From Planctomycetota bacterium (GTDB taxonomy: Bacteria; Planctomycetota; UBA8108; UBA1146): a DNA stretch of 64,000 nucleotides. Position 1 is the stretch's first letter. Every line of letters begins with the position of its first letter. The notes beneath the pieces were generated by a model, which ran no database searches, was not told the origin of the DNA, and was given only the letters and a program-made list of their open reading frames with translations. The stretch is from positions 1-64,000 of the forward strand of contig JADHSM010000005.1 of NCBI GenBank assembly GCA_016776905.1. Reading direction: 5' to 3'. Below, piece by piece: positions 19,538 to 28,273 of this stretch. Position numbers and translations under genes: made by a program.

Positions 19538-21227
19538 TGCCATCCTTACGTGATTCACTCGCCCCAACCCAAATCCCTTTTTCTAAATCTCTCATGATCG
19601 CCTGATATCCACCAAACAATCCCTTCCGAGAGGAAATCTTGTGCCCTCTAGCAGAAAGTTCCTTAACAACTGCTGGGGCGAAAGCGGTTTCGAGTGCGAC
19701 TTCGCCTCCATCTTTCATCGAATACCCAGTGGGCTGAGATGATCCTACGTGAACCACTCTTGGAGCATCTCCTGCCTCTTGAAGATTCATCCCGAAATCG
19801 ATCATGTTCATCAGGACCCAAGCTTGTGCCTGAGGTTGCGTGGCACCGCCCATGACTCCAAAAGACAACCATGGTTTTCCATCTCGAAAAGCAAACCCAG
19901 GAATAATGGTATGGAAGGGTCTCTTACCGGGGGCATAAATATTAGCGTGATTCTCTTCGAGGCAAAATAACTCACCTCGATCTTGTAAACCGAATCCTAG
20001 ACCCGGTGGACATACGCCACTTCCGATGCCTCTATAATTACTTTGGATCAATGACACCATGTTGCCGTCAGAATCAGAGACCGACAAATAGACGGTATCG
20101 CCATCTTGAGTTTGAGCTCTTCCAGTATCAATCGACAGCGCCGCTTTCTCGGACGAGATTTTTGACCTCAGAAATTCGCTACGTTTCTTAGAAACTAATT
20201 CTCTGACAGGGACATTATGAAAATCTGGATCGACGTAATCTCTAGCTCGATCTTCGAACACCAATTTCTTGGCTTCGATGAAGTGGTGCAACAGATCTGC
20301 ACTGCCAAAGCCCCAGTCTTTTACAGGGTAGCCCTCCATAATGTTCAAAAGTTGCAGAACCGCGAGCCCCTGACCGTTGGGAGGTAACTGCCAAACATCA
20401 ACATCCCTGTATCGGGTACTGACAGGTTCGACCCACTCCCCCTGATGAGAACTCAAGTCCTCGGCTGTGAGATAACCACCGTTTTCCTGAACAAAAGCTG
20501 CGATCTTCTCTGCGATTTCACCGCTATAAAATCCGCTCCGGCCTGACTCTGCAATCTTCTCGTAGCAACGCGCAAGATCGGGATTTTTCCAAACATCCCC
20601 TTCAGCAGGTGCTTTGCCATCTCGTGTAAAAGTCTCCAAGAAACCCGGCTGACCCGCCAAGACCTGAGCACTGATTTTCCAATAATATGCGATCACCTGT
20701 GAAACAGGAAATCCACTTCGAGCGTGGCGGATGGCAGGCTCAAGCACCTGATCAAGGGGCAATTTCCCGAGTCGTTCATGCAAACTCACCCAACCGTCGA
20801 CACAGCCAGGAACTGATATAGGTAAGGTGCCATGAGCCGGTATCTCTTTCAGATCCTGGCTCTTTAATTCCGATTTTAAAACTTCTAGCGTCAGAGACTT
20901 CGGTGATCGACCTGAGCCATTGTATCCAAGAAGCTTCTGCTCTTTCTCCGACCAAACAATCGCGAAAAGGTCTCCACCGATTCCGCACCCTGTGGGCTCC
21001 ATCAGTCCTAAGCATGCATTGGCCGCGATAGCCGCATCGATAGCATTTCCACCCTTTTTGAGAATTTCAAGAGCCGCCTCCGTTGCTAAAGGCTGGCTCG
21101 TCGCTGCCATTCCATTCATCGACAGAACGGGAGATCGAGTTGCGAGAGAAAGCCCTGAAACTCGGTCTCCTCCACTCACCCGAGCACTCAACAACACGAT
21201 CATTGTCAAAAAGATGAGCAGTTTCAT
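19521..21227 (-). CDS. ggt: Gamma-glutamyltransferase / glutathione hydrolase-like
   Basis: This Ntn-hydrolase cleaves gamma-glutamyl amides such as glutathione outside the cytoplasm. It has 568 residues with a signal peptide (MKLLIFLTMIVLLSARVSGG). The self-processing and catalytic Thr is probably T378 in DGDTVYLSVSD. The substrate-loop region (GIGSGVCPPGLGFGLQDRG) and the small-subunit end (GVMGGATQPQAQ) are typical of the YwrD-like branch. GGAG lies 6 nt before the ATG. The next gene downstream overlaps it, suggesting a secreted two-gene unit. Confidence 0.92.
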   Translation of the reverse strand: MKLLIFLTMIVLLSARVSGGDRVSGLSLATRSPVLSMNGMAATSQPLATEAALEILKKGGNAIDAAIAANACLGLMEPTGCGIGGDLFAIVWSEKEQKLLGYNGSGRSPKSLTLEVLKSELKSQDLKEIPAHGTLPISVPGCVDGWVSLHERLGKLPLDQVLEPAIRHARSGFPVSQVIAYYWKISAQVLAGQPGFLETFTRDGKAPAEGDVWKNPDLARCYEKIAESGRSGFYSGEIAEKIAAFVQENGGYLTAEDLSSHQGEWVEPVSTRYRDVDVWQLPPNGQGLAVLQLLNIMEGYPVKDWGFGSADLLHHFIEAKKLVFEDRARDYVDPDFHNVPVRELVSKKRSEFLRSKISSEKAALSIDTGRAQTQDGDTVYLSVSDSDGNMVSLIQSNYRGIGSGVCPPGLGFGLQDRGELFCLEENHANIYAPGKRPFHTIIPGFAFRDGKPWLSFGVMGGATQPQAQAWVLMNMIDFGMNLQEAGDAPRVVHVGSSQPTGYSMKDGGEVALETAFAPAVVKELSARGHKISSRKGLFGGYQAIMRDLEKGIWVGASESRKDGNAAGY

Positions 21228-21459
21228 GAATTCTCCATTTCATTCCTGATCATGTTAGCCACGGGACGGGTGCAGAGGTAGCCGGAATACCAAGGGTCGA
21301 ATTCGGCATGGATACTTTGTTCTGCTGAATTTTCAACCATCCTCATGATTCTCAACGTCTCGTTTTCCCTCAATATAATGAAACTTCCAACTTATTGACG
21401 GGGTATCTCAATCCTCTGTCACGGATATACTCCCCTATGAAAATAAAAGGGAGTAACCG

Positions 21460-22743
21460 ATGACAACAAATGGCAACCAGGAACTCTTTAACCGTGCTCT
21501 TCACCTGATTCCCGGTGGTGTGAATAGTCCTGTCCGGGCATTTGGATCCGTGGGTGGAACACCTCGATTCATCAAAAAAGCAAAAGGCAGCAGGATTCAT
21601 GATGAAGACGGAAAAGAGTACATCGACTTTGTCGGTTCCTGGGGCCCCATGATTCTCGGGCACGCTCATCCTGATATTCTCGAGGCCATCATGAAAACGG
21701 CGGTCAATGGGACCTCATTCGGGGCACCTACTGCAGCAGAGGTCGAGATCGCCGAACTGATTGTCGATATGGTTCCTTCTGCGGAAATGGCTCGGCTGAC
21801 TTCAAGTGGAACTGAAGCGACCATGTCCGCTCTTCGGCTCGCACGAGGTATCACCGGTCGTTCGCGATTCATTAAATTTGAAGGCTGCTATCATGGACAT
21901 GGGGACTCATTCCTCGTTGCCGCAGGTTCTGGAGCCGCAACCCATGGACACCCCTCTAGCCCCGGAGTCCCGGAAGCGACTGCCAACCTGACCTTGGTCG
22001 CTCCTTTTAATGATCTCGCGGCCGTCGAATCATTGATGACAGCACATGGCGATGACGTCGCGGCTATTTTCGTTGAACCGATCGCAGGGAACATGGGGTG
22101 TGTTCCGCCAGTTCCTGGATTCCTTGAAGGCTTGAGGGCTCTTTGTGACAAACACGGGGCGATGTTGGTCTTCGATGAAGTCATGACAGGGTTCAGAGTG
22201 AGCCCCAATTGCGCACAAGGGCTCCTAGGAGTGAAACCAGACCTCACGACTCTTGGAAAGATTGTCGGTGGCGGTATGCCTATGGGTGTCGTTTGTGGGC
22301 CACGAGAGTTGATGGAGAACTTTTCACCGACAGGGGCCGTCTATCAAGCAGGAACCCTCAGCGGGAACCCTCTTTCAGTCGCAGCAGGAATCGCATTGCT
22401 GACGAAACTCCGTGAGGATTCCAGTTCGATTTACTCCACACTTGATCAACGGGGTCAGCAACTGCACGAATCCTGGAAATCAGCGCTGGACTCTCAACAG
22501 ATCCCTCACTCATGGCACCGGGTGGGCTCCATGTTTGGTCTTTTCTTCACTGATAAAACTGTGACAAATTTCAAGGAAGCGGCCACTGCGGATGAAGATC
22601 TGTTCAAGAGGTTCTTCCATGGAATGCTTGAACAAGGGATAGCCATCGCCCCCTCCTCATATGAAGCCGGTTTTATCTCACTGGCACATTCCGAAGAAGA
22701 TATTGCCATCACCGCTGAAGCGATAAACGCTTTAGAACTCTGA
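21460..22743 (+). CDS. hemL: Glutamate-1-semialdehyde 2,1-aminomutase
   Basis: HemL converts glutamate-1-semialdehyde to 5-aminolevulinate with PLP, directly after HemA. The 427 residues show the class III aminotransferase fold with N-terminal IPGGVNSPVRAF, the Asp of VFDEVMTGFRV, and the PLP lysine K267 in TTLGKIVGGGMPMG. GGGAG lies 6 nt before the ATG. The gene is separate from the hemACDEG operon and opposite in strand, and it ends at a strong palindromic terminator shared with the convergent gene. Confidence 0.97.
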   Translation: MTTNGNQELFNRALHLIPGGVNSPVRAFGSVGGTPRFIKKAKGSRIHDEDGKEYIDFVGSWGPMILGHAHPDILEAIMKTAVNGTSFGAPTAAEVEIAELIVDMVPSAEMARLTSSGTEATMSALRLARGITGRSRFIKFEGCYHGHGDSFLVAAGSGAATHGHPSSPGVPEATANLTLVAPFNDLAAVESLMTAHGDDVAAIFVEPIAGNMGCVPPVPGFLEGLRALCDKHGAMLVFDEVMTGFRVSPNCAQGLLGVKPDLTTLGKIVGGGMPMGVVCGPRELMENFSPTGAVYQAGTLSGNPLSVAAGIALLTKLREDSSSIYSTLDQRGQQLHESWKSALDSQQIPHSWHRVGSMFGLFFTDKTVTNFKEAATADEDLFKRFFHGMLEQGIAIAPSSYEAGFISLAHSEEDIAITAEAINALEL

Positions 22744-22766
22744 TAAACACCTCCATGTGATAAAAA

Positions 22767-22802
22767 AAAGGCCGTTTGATCAAGCTTGATCAAACGGCCT
22801 TT
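22767..22802. terminator. Bidirectional palindromic terminator
   Basis: A perfect 36-bp palindrome (AAAGGCCGTTTGATCAAG and its complement) lies between the convergent ends of hemL (+) and the dockerin protein (-). It has an A-run on the left and a short T-run on the right. It can terminate transcription from both sides. Confidence 0.88.
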
Positions 22803-22823
22803 AATATCTAGATCAGGTGATCT

Positions 22824-24068
22824 CTACAGATCGTCTGCGTCTCCATCACAACCCAGTCCGTCACCCGGAGTCGGGTCGAGGTCTGCAGCCGGGAATGGAG
22901 CCAGCGGAGCCGGCCCCTCAAGGAAGCGGTAGTTGAAAATGTAGATCATGTCGGCGGCGTCGATAGAGCCGTCGTCATTTGAATCACATGCGTCGGCACA
23001 AACCGGATCAGCACCCCCTTGGAAGAGGTAGTTGATACCGTAAACACCGTCAGCGATGTTCACAGTTCCGTCAGAGTTGCAGTCCGAACGAAGGAACTGG
23101 TTGAAGTTCACAACCGTCAGTGATCCGTCGATAAGGGTAGGATTCTCGAGAGAAGACTGCCCAGCAACGAAGAGGATATCCTGCGCAGGAGATCCGGCTG
23201 AAGCCGGGAAGCCCAATGCACTGGTTCCTTCTGCATTTGTTGACCATGTCACTGTGAACAGAGCGGTTTCAGCACCCGCTGGGATCAGGTTATCGAGGGG
23301 AGCAGAAAGATCTGCAATAGCACCCACGACGATCTCACCGGTGTTACCGGAGAAATCCTGAACCAAGAAGGATTCAAATCCGAAGTCGTCACCCACGGAA
23401 GAAGCTCCGAGAATGGCATTGTCATATGAAAGGTTGATCTGAACAGCATCGATAGCGGGGTAGTTCACGTTATTGAAGCTGACAGTCGTGGAAGCCCCAT
23501 CGCCCAGAACAGCTGTTCCGCTGGAAGCGCTCAACTGGTTCGGGTTGATAATGTCAACGACCGCACCCGTTGTGGCGGGTGGAAGACTGGCACCATTGAC
23601 AACGACAACGGTGTTGACCGGGGGAGATCCCAGTGAGTCACAGTAGTCGATATTCGTGTCAGAAGACCCTGTGATGGTGTAATCGATGGTCATCATCTCG
23701 AAGTCAGTCACATCACCGATGGTTGCACAACCGGTGAAGCAAAGAACCACACCTTGAGTCGCACCTTCAGCAAAGGTACTGATCTGGTTGAAATCAGGAG
23801 GGGAGCCGTTCTTGGCGGTCTCTGAATCGGCACCGCTATTCGCGGCATCTACTGAGAGAGCAGCGGGGTCGCTGCAGACTCCAAATGACCAACCCTGTAC
23901 ATCTCCGCCACCGCTATTGCTCAGGAGAGCGGAAGACGAAAAACTGTCTCCAGAAGCTCCAGAACTACCGGTTAGGCTGAGCAGAAATCCGCCGCCTCCA
24001 AAAGCCACTCCTGGAAGAAACGAAACTGCCATAGCAATGGTCAGCGTAATCGTAATAAATCGAAGCAT
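22824..24068 (-). CDS. Secreted cohesin-like protein with dockerin-type C-terminus
   Basis: This 414-residue protein has a signal peptide (MLRFITITLTIAMAVSFLPGVAFG). An N-terminal beta domain (about 25-170) contains disulfide-type cysteines. A cohesin-like beta domain follows (about 175-320: TTVSFNNVNYPAIDAVQ, LSYDNAILGASSV). The C-terminus is a two-loop dockerin-like EF-hand module (DCNSDGTVNIADG, CDSNDDGSIDAADM) ending in an Asp-rich DPTPGDGLGCDGD tail typical of Planctomycetes. Function is unknown; I infer calcium-dependent assembly on the cell exterior. AAAGGAA lies about 10 nt upstream of the ATG. Confidence 0.82.
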   Translation of the reverse strand: MLRFITITLTIAMAVSFLPGVAFGGGGFLLSLTGSSGASGDSFSSSALLSNSGGGDVQGWSFGVCSDPAALSVDAANSGADSETAKNGSPPDFNQISTFAEGATQGVVLCFTGCATIGDVTDFEMMTIDYTITGSSDTNIDYCDSLGSPPVNTVVVVNGASLPPATTGAVVDIINPNQLSASSGTAVLGDGASTTVSFNNVNYPAIDAVQINLSYDNAILGASSVGDDFGFESFLVQDFSGNTGEIVVGAIADLSAPLDNLIPAGAETALFTVTWSTNAEGTSALGFPASAGSPAQDILFVAGQSSLENPTLIDGSLTVVNFNQFLRSDCNSDGTVNIADGVYGINYLFQGGADPVCADACDSNDDGSIDAADMIYIFNYRFLEGPAPLAPFPAADLDPTPGDGLGCDGDADDL

Positions 24069-24694
24069 AATTGTGTGTTCCTTTCGGTCTCACTCCAGGG
24101 CGAAAAGCCCTGCCACACCCCTGTAAAAACAAATTTATTTCTCTACACACCCGCAAAGCACACTTCTTGTTTTCAGCAAAAATTGGCCTCTTGAGTCTTT
24201 TAATCAGTTTCTGTTAAAAAATGGCGTGCACGCCAAGCGTCCGATAAATCTGACACCTCACGGCGCACACCATTCCCACCTCCTCGAGGCTCTCGACCAA
24301 GTTGGGAAAGCCAAAATGGATCGGAAAAAATCTCCGAAATAGGTGCCCCTCGAAAGGAAGCACCCAAAGATCTACTTTTCTGTCATATTCTCGAGCCCGA
24401 GCAACTCCGATTGTATCGACTTATCGGTCCTTGCCAACCACCAAGGATCTTAATCTCATACATGACTCAAATGGCAATCGCGCAATTCAGGTCCGATAAG
24501 GGCAGGTTTGAGGACGATCATGACCCTACGGACCACCTGATAATGCTGGAGTGAGGAGTGGGATACCAAGGGATTGTAAGTTATGCCATGATCGTACTCA
24601 AAACTTGGCTATTCAGCTTCAATCGAGATATCCGCCAACAAGCCACCGTCACTTTGTACTCTCTTTGTAATCCACTTTGTTAGCCGAGGCAACC
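24069..24694. other. Intergenic region, no gene seen
   Basis: These 626 bp lie upstream of the dockerin-protein gene and downstream of the PVC cytochrome gene, both on the minus strand. Short open frames on either strand lack ribosome sites and recognisable sequence. I see no clear terminator for the cytochrome gene here. The stretch close to 24069 should hold the dockerin gene's promoter. Confidence 0.5.
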
Positions 24695-27600
24695 CTACGA
24701 CTCGGTAATAAATTCCAACAGATCACGCAGTTCTTCCGGCTCCAAAACCCAATGCACCTCGGGCATCGCCGAAATCCCATTTTCAGCGACGTATCCTTCT
24801 GTAATGACTGCAGATGGGTCAAGAATACTCTGCAAAATCTGGCTTCTGGTCTGACGCTCCAATAAGCCCTCGAGGGACGGTCCGGAGACCCCTCCCTGGC
24901 CTAATTTCTTGTGGCATCTTTGGCATTGGGCCACGGGATGATCCAGAAAAATTTGCCGACCTAAATCTCCGTCGCCTCCCTGGAGGGCCCAATGAAAATC
25001 TGCCAATCGGTCCTCCCCCTTACCGAGGCGTCTGTTCAATGCCGATTCCGCCAGATCTTCGTCGGAAGAAGTCTCACAAGCCCGTAACAGATCCAAAATC
25101 AACGCTGCTTCGAGAGCTTCTTGATCAAGACTCTGGAGCTGTACATTGAGCCAGTCCAAGACTCGAGGTGCAGAGTCATAATTTTCGACCAAATGCCGGA
25201 TGGCCAACTGGCGTATCTTTATCGAATCACCTTCAGCAAAGATCCTCATCAAAAACTCAGGTCGCTGATCTATCGGCTCCATCAATTCGAGTGCTCTTAG
25301 TTTGATGAGGGGATCACCGCTATCAGAGAGCTTCTGTAAATCGGGTCGAAGTTGGTCTGCCGTGACCTGAAGCTTTATCTGATCTAATGCCTGAAGTCTA
25401 AACTCAACTCTTTGACCATCGGCATGCAAGACCGCCCGATTGGTTTCTGCAGGAAGAGGAAGTTGATGCGTACAAGCAACCCTCAGAGCGGGCCCCTGAA
25501 GATCGCTTCCTGCGAGGAGTTGATCGAGAGTGCCCTCTAAAACATCACCCGTATTTTGACGCAATGATTTGATCTCATCCGCCAAGGGCCTCACTAGACC
25601 TCGAACCCCTTCTCTCGTGGGAGGATCATTCCACTGTTCGGCTGCCCTGAGAGCCTCCTCACGAAGTTCGATCGGTAACGCTTCTCTCTCGGCAAACTTG
25701 ACCAGTGCCAAGAGATGCTGCTGACTGCCATGACGCAGCGCCGCATCGATCGCGCGTCTTCCCAGCGGCCAGATCAACTCTCCATATAACTTCAATTTTT
25801 CATCACTCATATTTGCGAGTCGAATCAAATGATCTGCTAAGCGCGGTAATCCTCCAATTGAACCCAAATCGTGCAATCCACGGGCTGCTTCTGTCACAAC
25901 GAGCGGATCAGGGTCGTTGAGGAAATAGGCGAGAGCCGGACTGACAGGCCGAGATCGTGTCAGGGAATCCCCCGCTACCCGGTACCTCAAGCCAGACTGA
26001 AGAACTTTTCTCGGATCTTGAGGCTGTGCAGGTGCCCCTGATGGGGAGTCTTCCGTGCCGGTCTCTCCGGCAAAAAGCCAGTAAGGATGGTGTTTTTTTC
26101 GTAGAGCCAAAAGAGCGAGAAGTCTTTTATCTCTGGAGGAGTTGGACGCAAGGCCCTCCACCAACAGATCCGATTCTGTGCAAGATCCTGCCAACCCCAT
26201 CACTGCAGCATGAAACAGTACTGCATCCTTGGAGCCCGCATTCATCCCCAATTGAAACAATTCTTCCCGCGCTTCCCGAGCACCGAGTCGACCTAATCCC
26301 AGAGCAGCCATCGACTGAACTCTTGGAGAAGGGTCTTCGAGCAACCGTATCAGGACAGACTTACCGCGAGGATCGGACATCTCACCCAAGACTCGGGCCA
26401 GTTGTCGGCGAACCTCATCGCTCACGTCACTTTCTAAGTGAGCGAGAGACAGAAGACGCTCGCTCCGCTTTAGCGGACTCTTCCTCAGCCACTGCTCCAA
26501 TCCCCAAAGTGCATGGATTCTGCTGAGTGGGGAATTGTCCGATTCGCCTTCTGCGACAGAAACCAACAAGTCCGCTTCCTTATCACCCCCGGATGCCAGA
26601 TGGCCTTGAACCCGTTGACGGACTCGGCGATCAGAGTGACCCAATAACATTCCTAGAGTCACCCACCCGGACAATTGATCTGTATTATATTTTTTCAGAT
26701 CGCAGGTCAAAAGCTCTTCAACACTCATCTCTGCATTGGGAAGCGGCCCCTGTGATTCGGTGAATTCGAAGAGTCGACCCCGATCGGTGGAAACCCAACC
26801 ACCTCCCCATGCTGAAATCCATAAGGCACCCTTCGGCGTGAAGTCCACATCGGTGCACAGCACTCCCTCTATAAACTTCTCTTTCTCCGACAATCGATAG
26901 CCTGCGCCTTGCTGTTCGAGACGAAATCTCCACAACAAGGAGGCTGCCGGGTCTCCGCGAAAGTCACACATAAAGAAACTGCCCGCGAGATCGGATCGAA
27001 ATCCAGTTCCAGGGTGAAAAACCAACCCTGATGGACCACTGCCCAAATGGGTGATCGGTGGCAGTGCCCAGCGAGGCCGAACCGGATGATCGACTTGCCA
27101 GATGCCCTCCTGGTTCCATGGTCCTCTCTGATTGCTACCCTCCAGAGTCTGGTACTCCATACGCCAGCCGGTTTCGCCCCCGGGAAGGATTTGTACGATC
27201 CGCGCCTGATCTCCGGCGTCGGAGTTGTTGTCACCGGTGAAGAGATCACCGTATTCATTGAAAGCCAACTCCTGTGGGTTGCGTAAACCGACATGAACCA
27301 ATTCCAGATCAGACCCATCCGGCTCGCAGCGAAAGACGGCTCCTGAACCGGCATCATGCATCAATCGGCCATCTGTGGTCTCTAGATAAAAACCACGATC
27401 ACCGATGGAGAAATAGATTCTGCCATCAGGGCCACGCACGAGGCCATGCATGTCATGCCCCCGCAGAGCGATCCGCACACCAAATCCACGCTGTGCAGAT
27501 CGCCGTGATTCTGCACGACCATCCTGATCGGCATCAGTAGCGATCCATAGATGAGGGATATTGGTGATCCACGCTGTCCCGTCTTCAACGAGAACTCCTG

Positions 27601-28111
27601 CCAGAGTTCCATCGAGAGGTTCAGCAAAAGGATCCGTAAATGGGCGCACAGTATCCATAATGCCATCTCCGTCTGAATCGCTCAGACAGGTCAGACGATC
27701 TTCTCGGGCAGTGTAATACTCCATGCCATTCTCACGACGATCCTTGTGCTTTTCATACATGGCCATTCGATCATCGACCGTCTGTAAAGCGAGATCATCT
27801 TGCAACCAGTAGGGGCTCGATCGATTGTCTTCGACACCAAATTCTTGGCGCTCAGACTCGCAGATATAAGCTCTCCCCATGGCATCGACACCGAAAGCCA
27901 CGGGATCCCTCACCAGGGGCGCTGCTGCGATGATTCGCTTCTCGACCCCTTCAGGAATCGTGATCCTATCGAGTGCTTCTTTGTCTTGTTTCGACCACTG
28001 GTCAGGAGCTTTGTTAGAACTTTCATCAGAAGACTGATGTTGATTCTGGAGAGCCCCAGACTCAGAAATGCACAACGACAACAATATCAGACAGAAGATA
28101 AAAACCCTCAC
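24695..28111 (-). CDS. PVC-type CxxCH protein: sorbosone-DH-like propeller, HEAT repeats, c-haem
   Basis: This large exported protein (1138 residues) has a signal peptide and an N-terminal sorbosone/glucose-dehydrogenase-like propeller (about 50-450: RDPVAFGVDAMGRAYICES, HDMHGLVRGPDGRIYFS, GLRNPQELAFNEYGDLFTGDNNSDAGD). A long helical HEAT-like region follows (about 470-1000: SPRVQSMAALGLGRLG, DPLVVTEAARGLHDLG). The C-terminus has one c-type haem site, CQRCH (C1063, C1066, H1067). In related proteins about 50 more residues separate GY and the distal MP motif; here GYVAENGISAMPE looks compacted. Start is GTG with GGAGG 4 nt upstream. Function in PVC bacteria is thought to be periplasmic oxidation of sugars or polysaccharides, but the substrate is unknown. 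Confidence 0.86.
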   Translation of the reverse strand: MRVFIFCLILLSLCISESGALQNQHQSSDESSNKAPDQWSKQDKEALDRITIPEGVEKRIIAAAPLVRDPVAFGVDAMGRAYICESERQEFGVEDNRSSPYWLQDDLALQTVDDRMAMYEKHKDRRENGMEYYTAREDRLTCLSDSDGDGIMDTVRPFTDPFAEPLDGTLAGVLVEDGTAWITNIPHLWIATDADQDGRAESRRSAQRGFGVRIALRGHDMHGLVRGPDGRIYFSIGDRGFYLETTDGRLMHDAGSGAVFRCEPDGSDLELVHVGLRNPQELAFNEYGDLFTGDNNSDAGDQARIVQILPGGETGWRMEYQTLEGSNQRGPWNQEGIWQVDHPVRPRWALPPITHLGSGPSGLVFHPGTGFRSDLAGSFFMCDFRGDPAASLLWRFRLEQQGAGYRLSEKEKFIEGVLCTDVDFTPKGALWISAWGGGWVSTDRGRLFEFTESQGPLPNAEMSVEELLTCDLKKYNTDQLSGWVTLGMLLGHSDRRVRQRVQGHLASGGDKEADLLVSVAEGESDNSPLSRIHALWGLEQWLRKSPLKRSERLLSLAHLESDVSDEVRRQLARVLGEMSDPRGKSVLIRLLEDPSPRVQSMAALGLGRLGAREAREELFQLGMNAGSKDAVLFHAAVMGLAGSCTESDLLVEGLASNSSRDKRLLALLALRKKHHPYWLFAGETGTEDSPSGAPAQPQDPRKVLQSGLRYRVAGDSLTRSRPVSPALAYFLNDPDPLVVTEAARGLHDLGSIGGLPRLADHLIRLANMSDEKLKLYGELIWPLGRRAIDAALRHGSQQHLLALVKFAEREALPIELREEALRAAEQWNDPPTREGVRGLVRPLADEIKSLRQNTGDVLEGTLDQLLAGSDLQGPALRVACTHQLPLPAETNRAVLHADGQRVEFRLQALDQIKLQVTADQLRPDLQKLSDSGDPLIKLRALELMEPIDQRPEFLMRIFAEGDSIKIRQLAIRHLVENYDSAPRVLDWLNVQLQSLDQEALEAALILDLLRACETSSDEDLAESALNRRLGKGEDRLADFHWALQGGDGDLGRQIFLDHPVAQCQRCHKKLGQGGVSGPSLEGLLERQTRSQILQSILDPSAVITEGYVAENGISAMPEVHWVLEPEELRDLLEFITES

Positions 28112-28143
28112 AGAGCCTCCAGAAGAAGAGCAACAACTCGTTT

Positions 28144-28177
28144 ATTGAACGTTGTGATCTATTGAACGTTGTGATCT
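28144..28177. repeat. 17-bp direct tandem repeat
   Basis: ATTGAACGTTGTGATCT occurs twice, head to tail, at 28144-28160 and 28161-28177. It begins 33 bp upstream of the PVC cytochrome GTG, so it lies in that gene's leader or promoter. It could be a regulator site or a slippage product. Confidence 0.85.
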
Positions 28178-28219
28178 TACCCCGAGCCATTCACGGAGAG
28201 ACCCTCTGAAAAGTAAAAA

Positions 28220-28248
28220 AGGCCCCTTCGGATTTACCGAAGGGGCCT
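28220..28248 (-). terminator. Rho-independent terminator of the giant HYR gene
   Basis: A 12-bp GC-rich stem (AGGCCCCTTCGG with its complement) closes a 5-nt loop. On the minus strand it is followed by TTTTTT, and it starts about 26 bp past the stop of the giant HYR gene. Confidence 0.93.
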
Positions 28249-28273
28249 GAAAGCTTCTATTTATTGCTTTATA

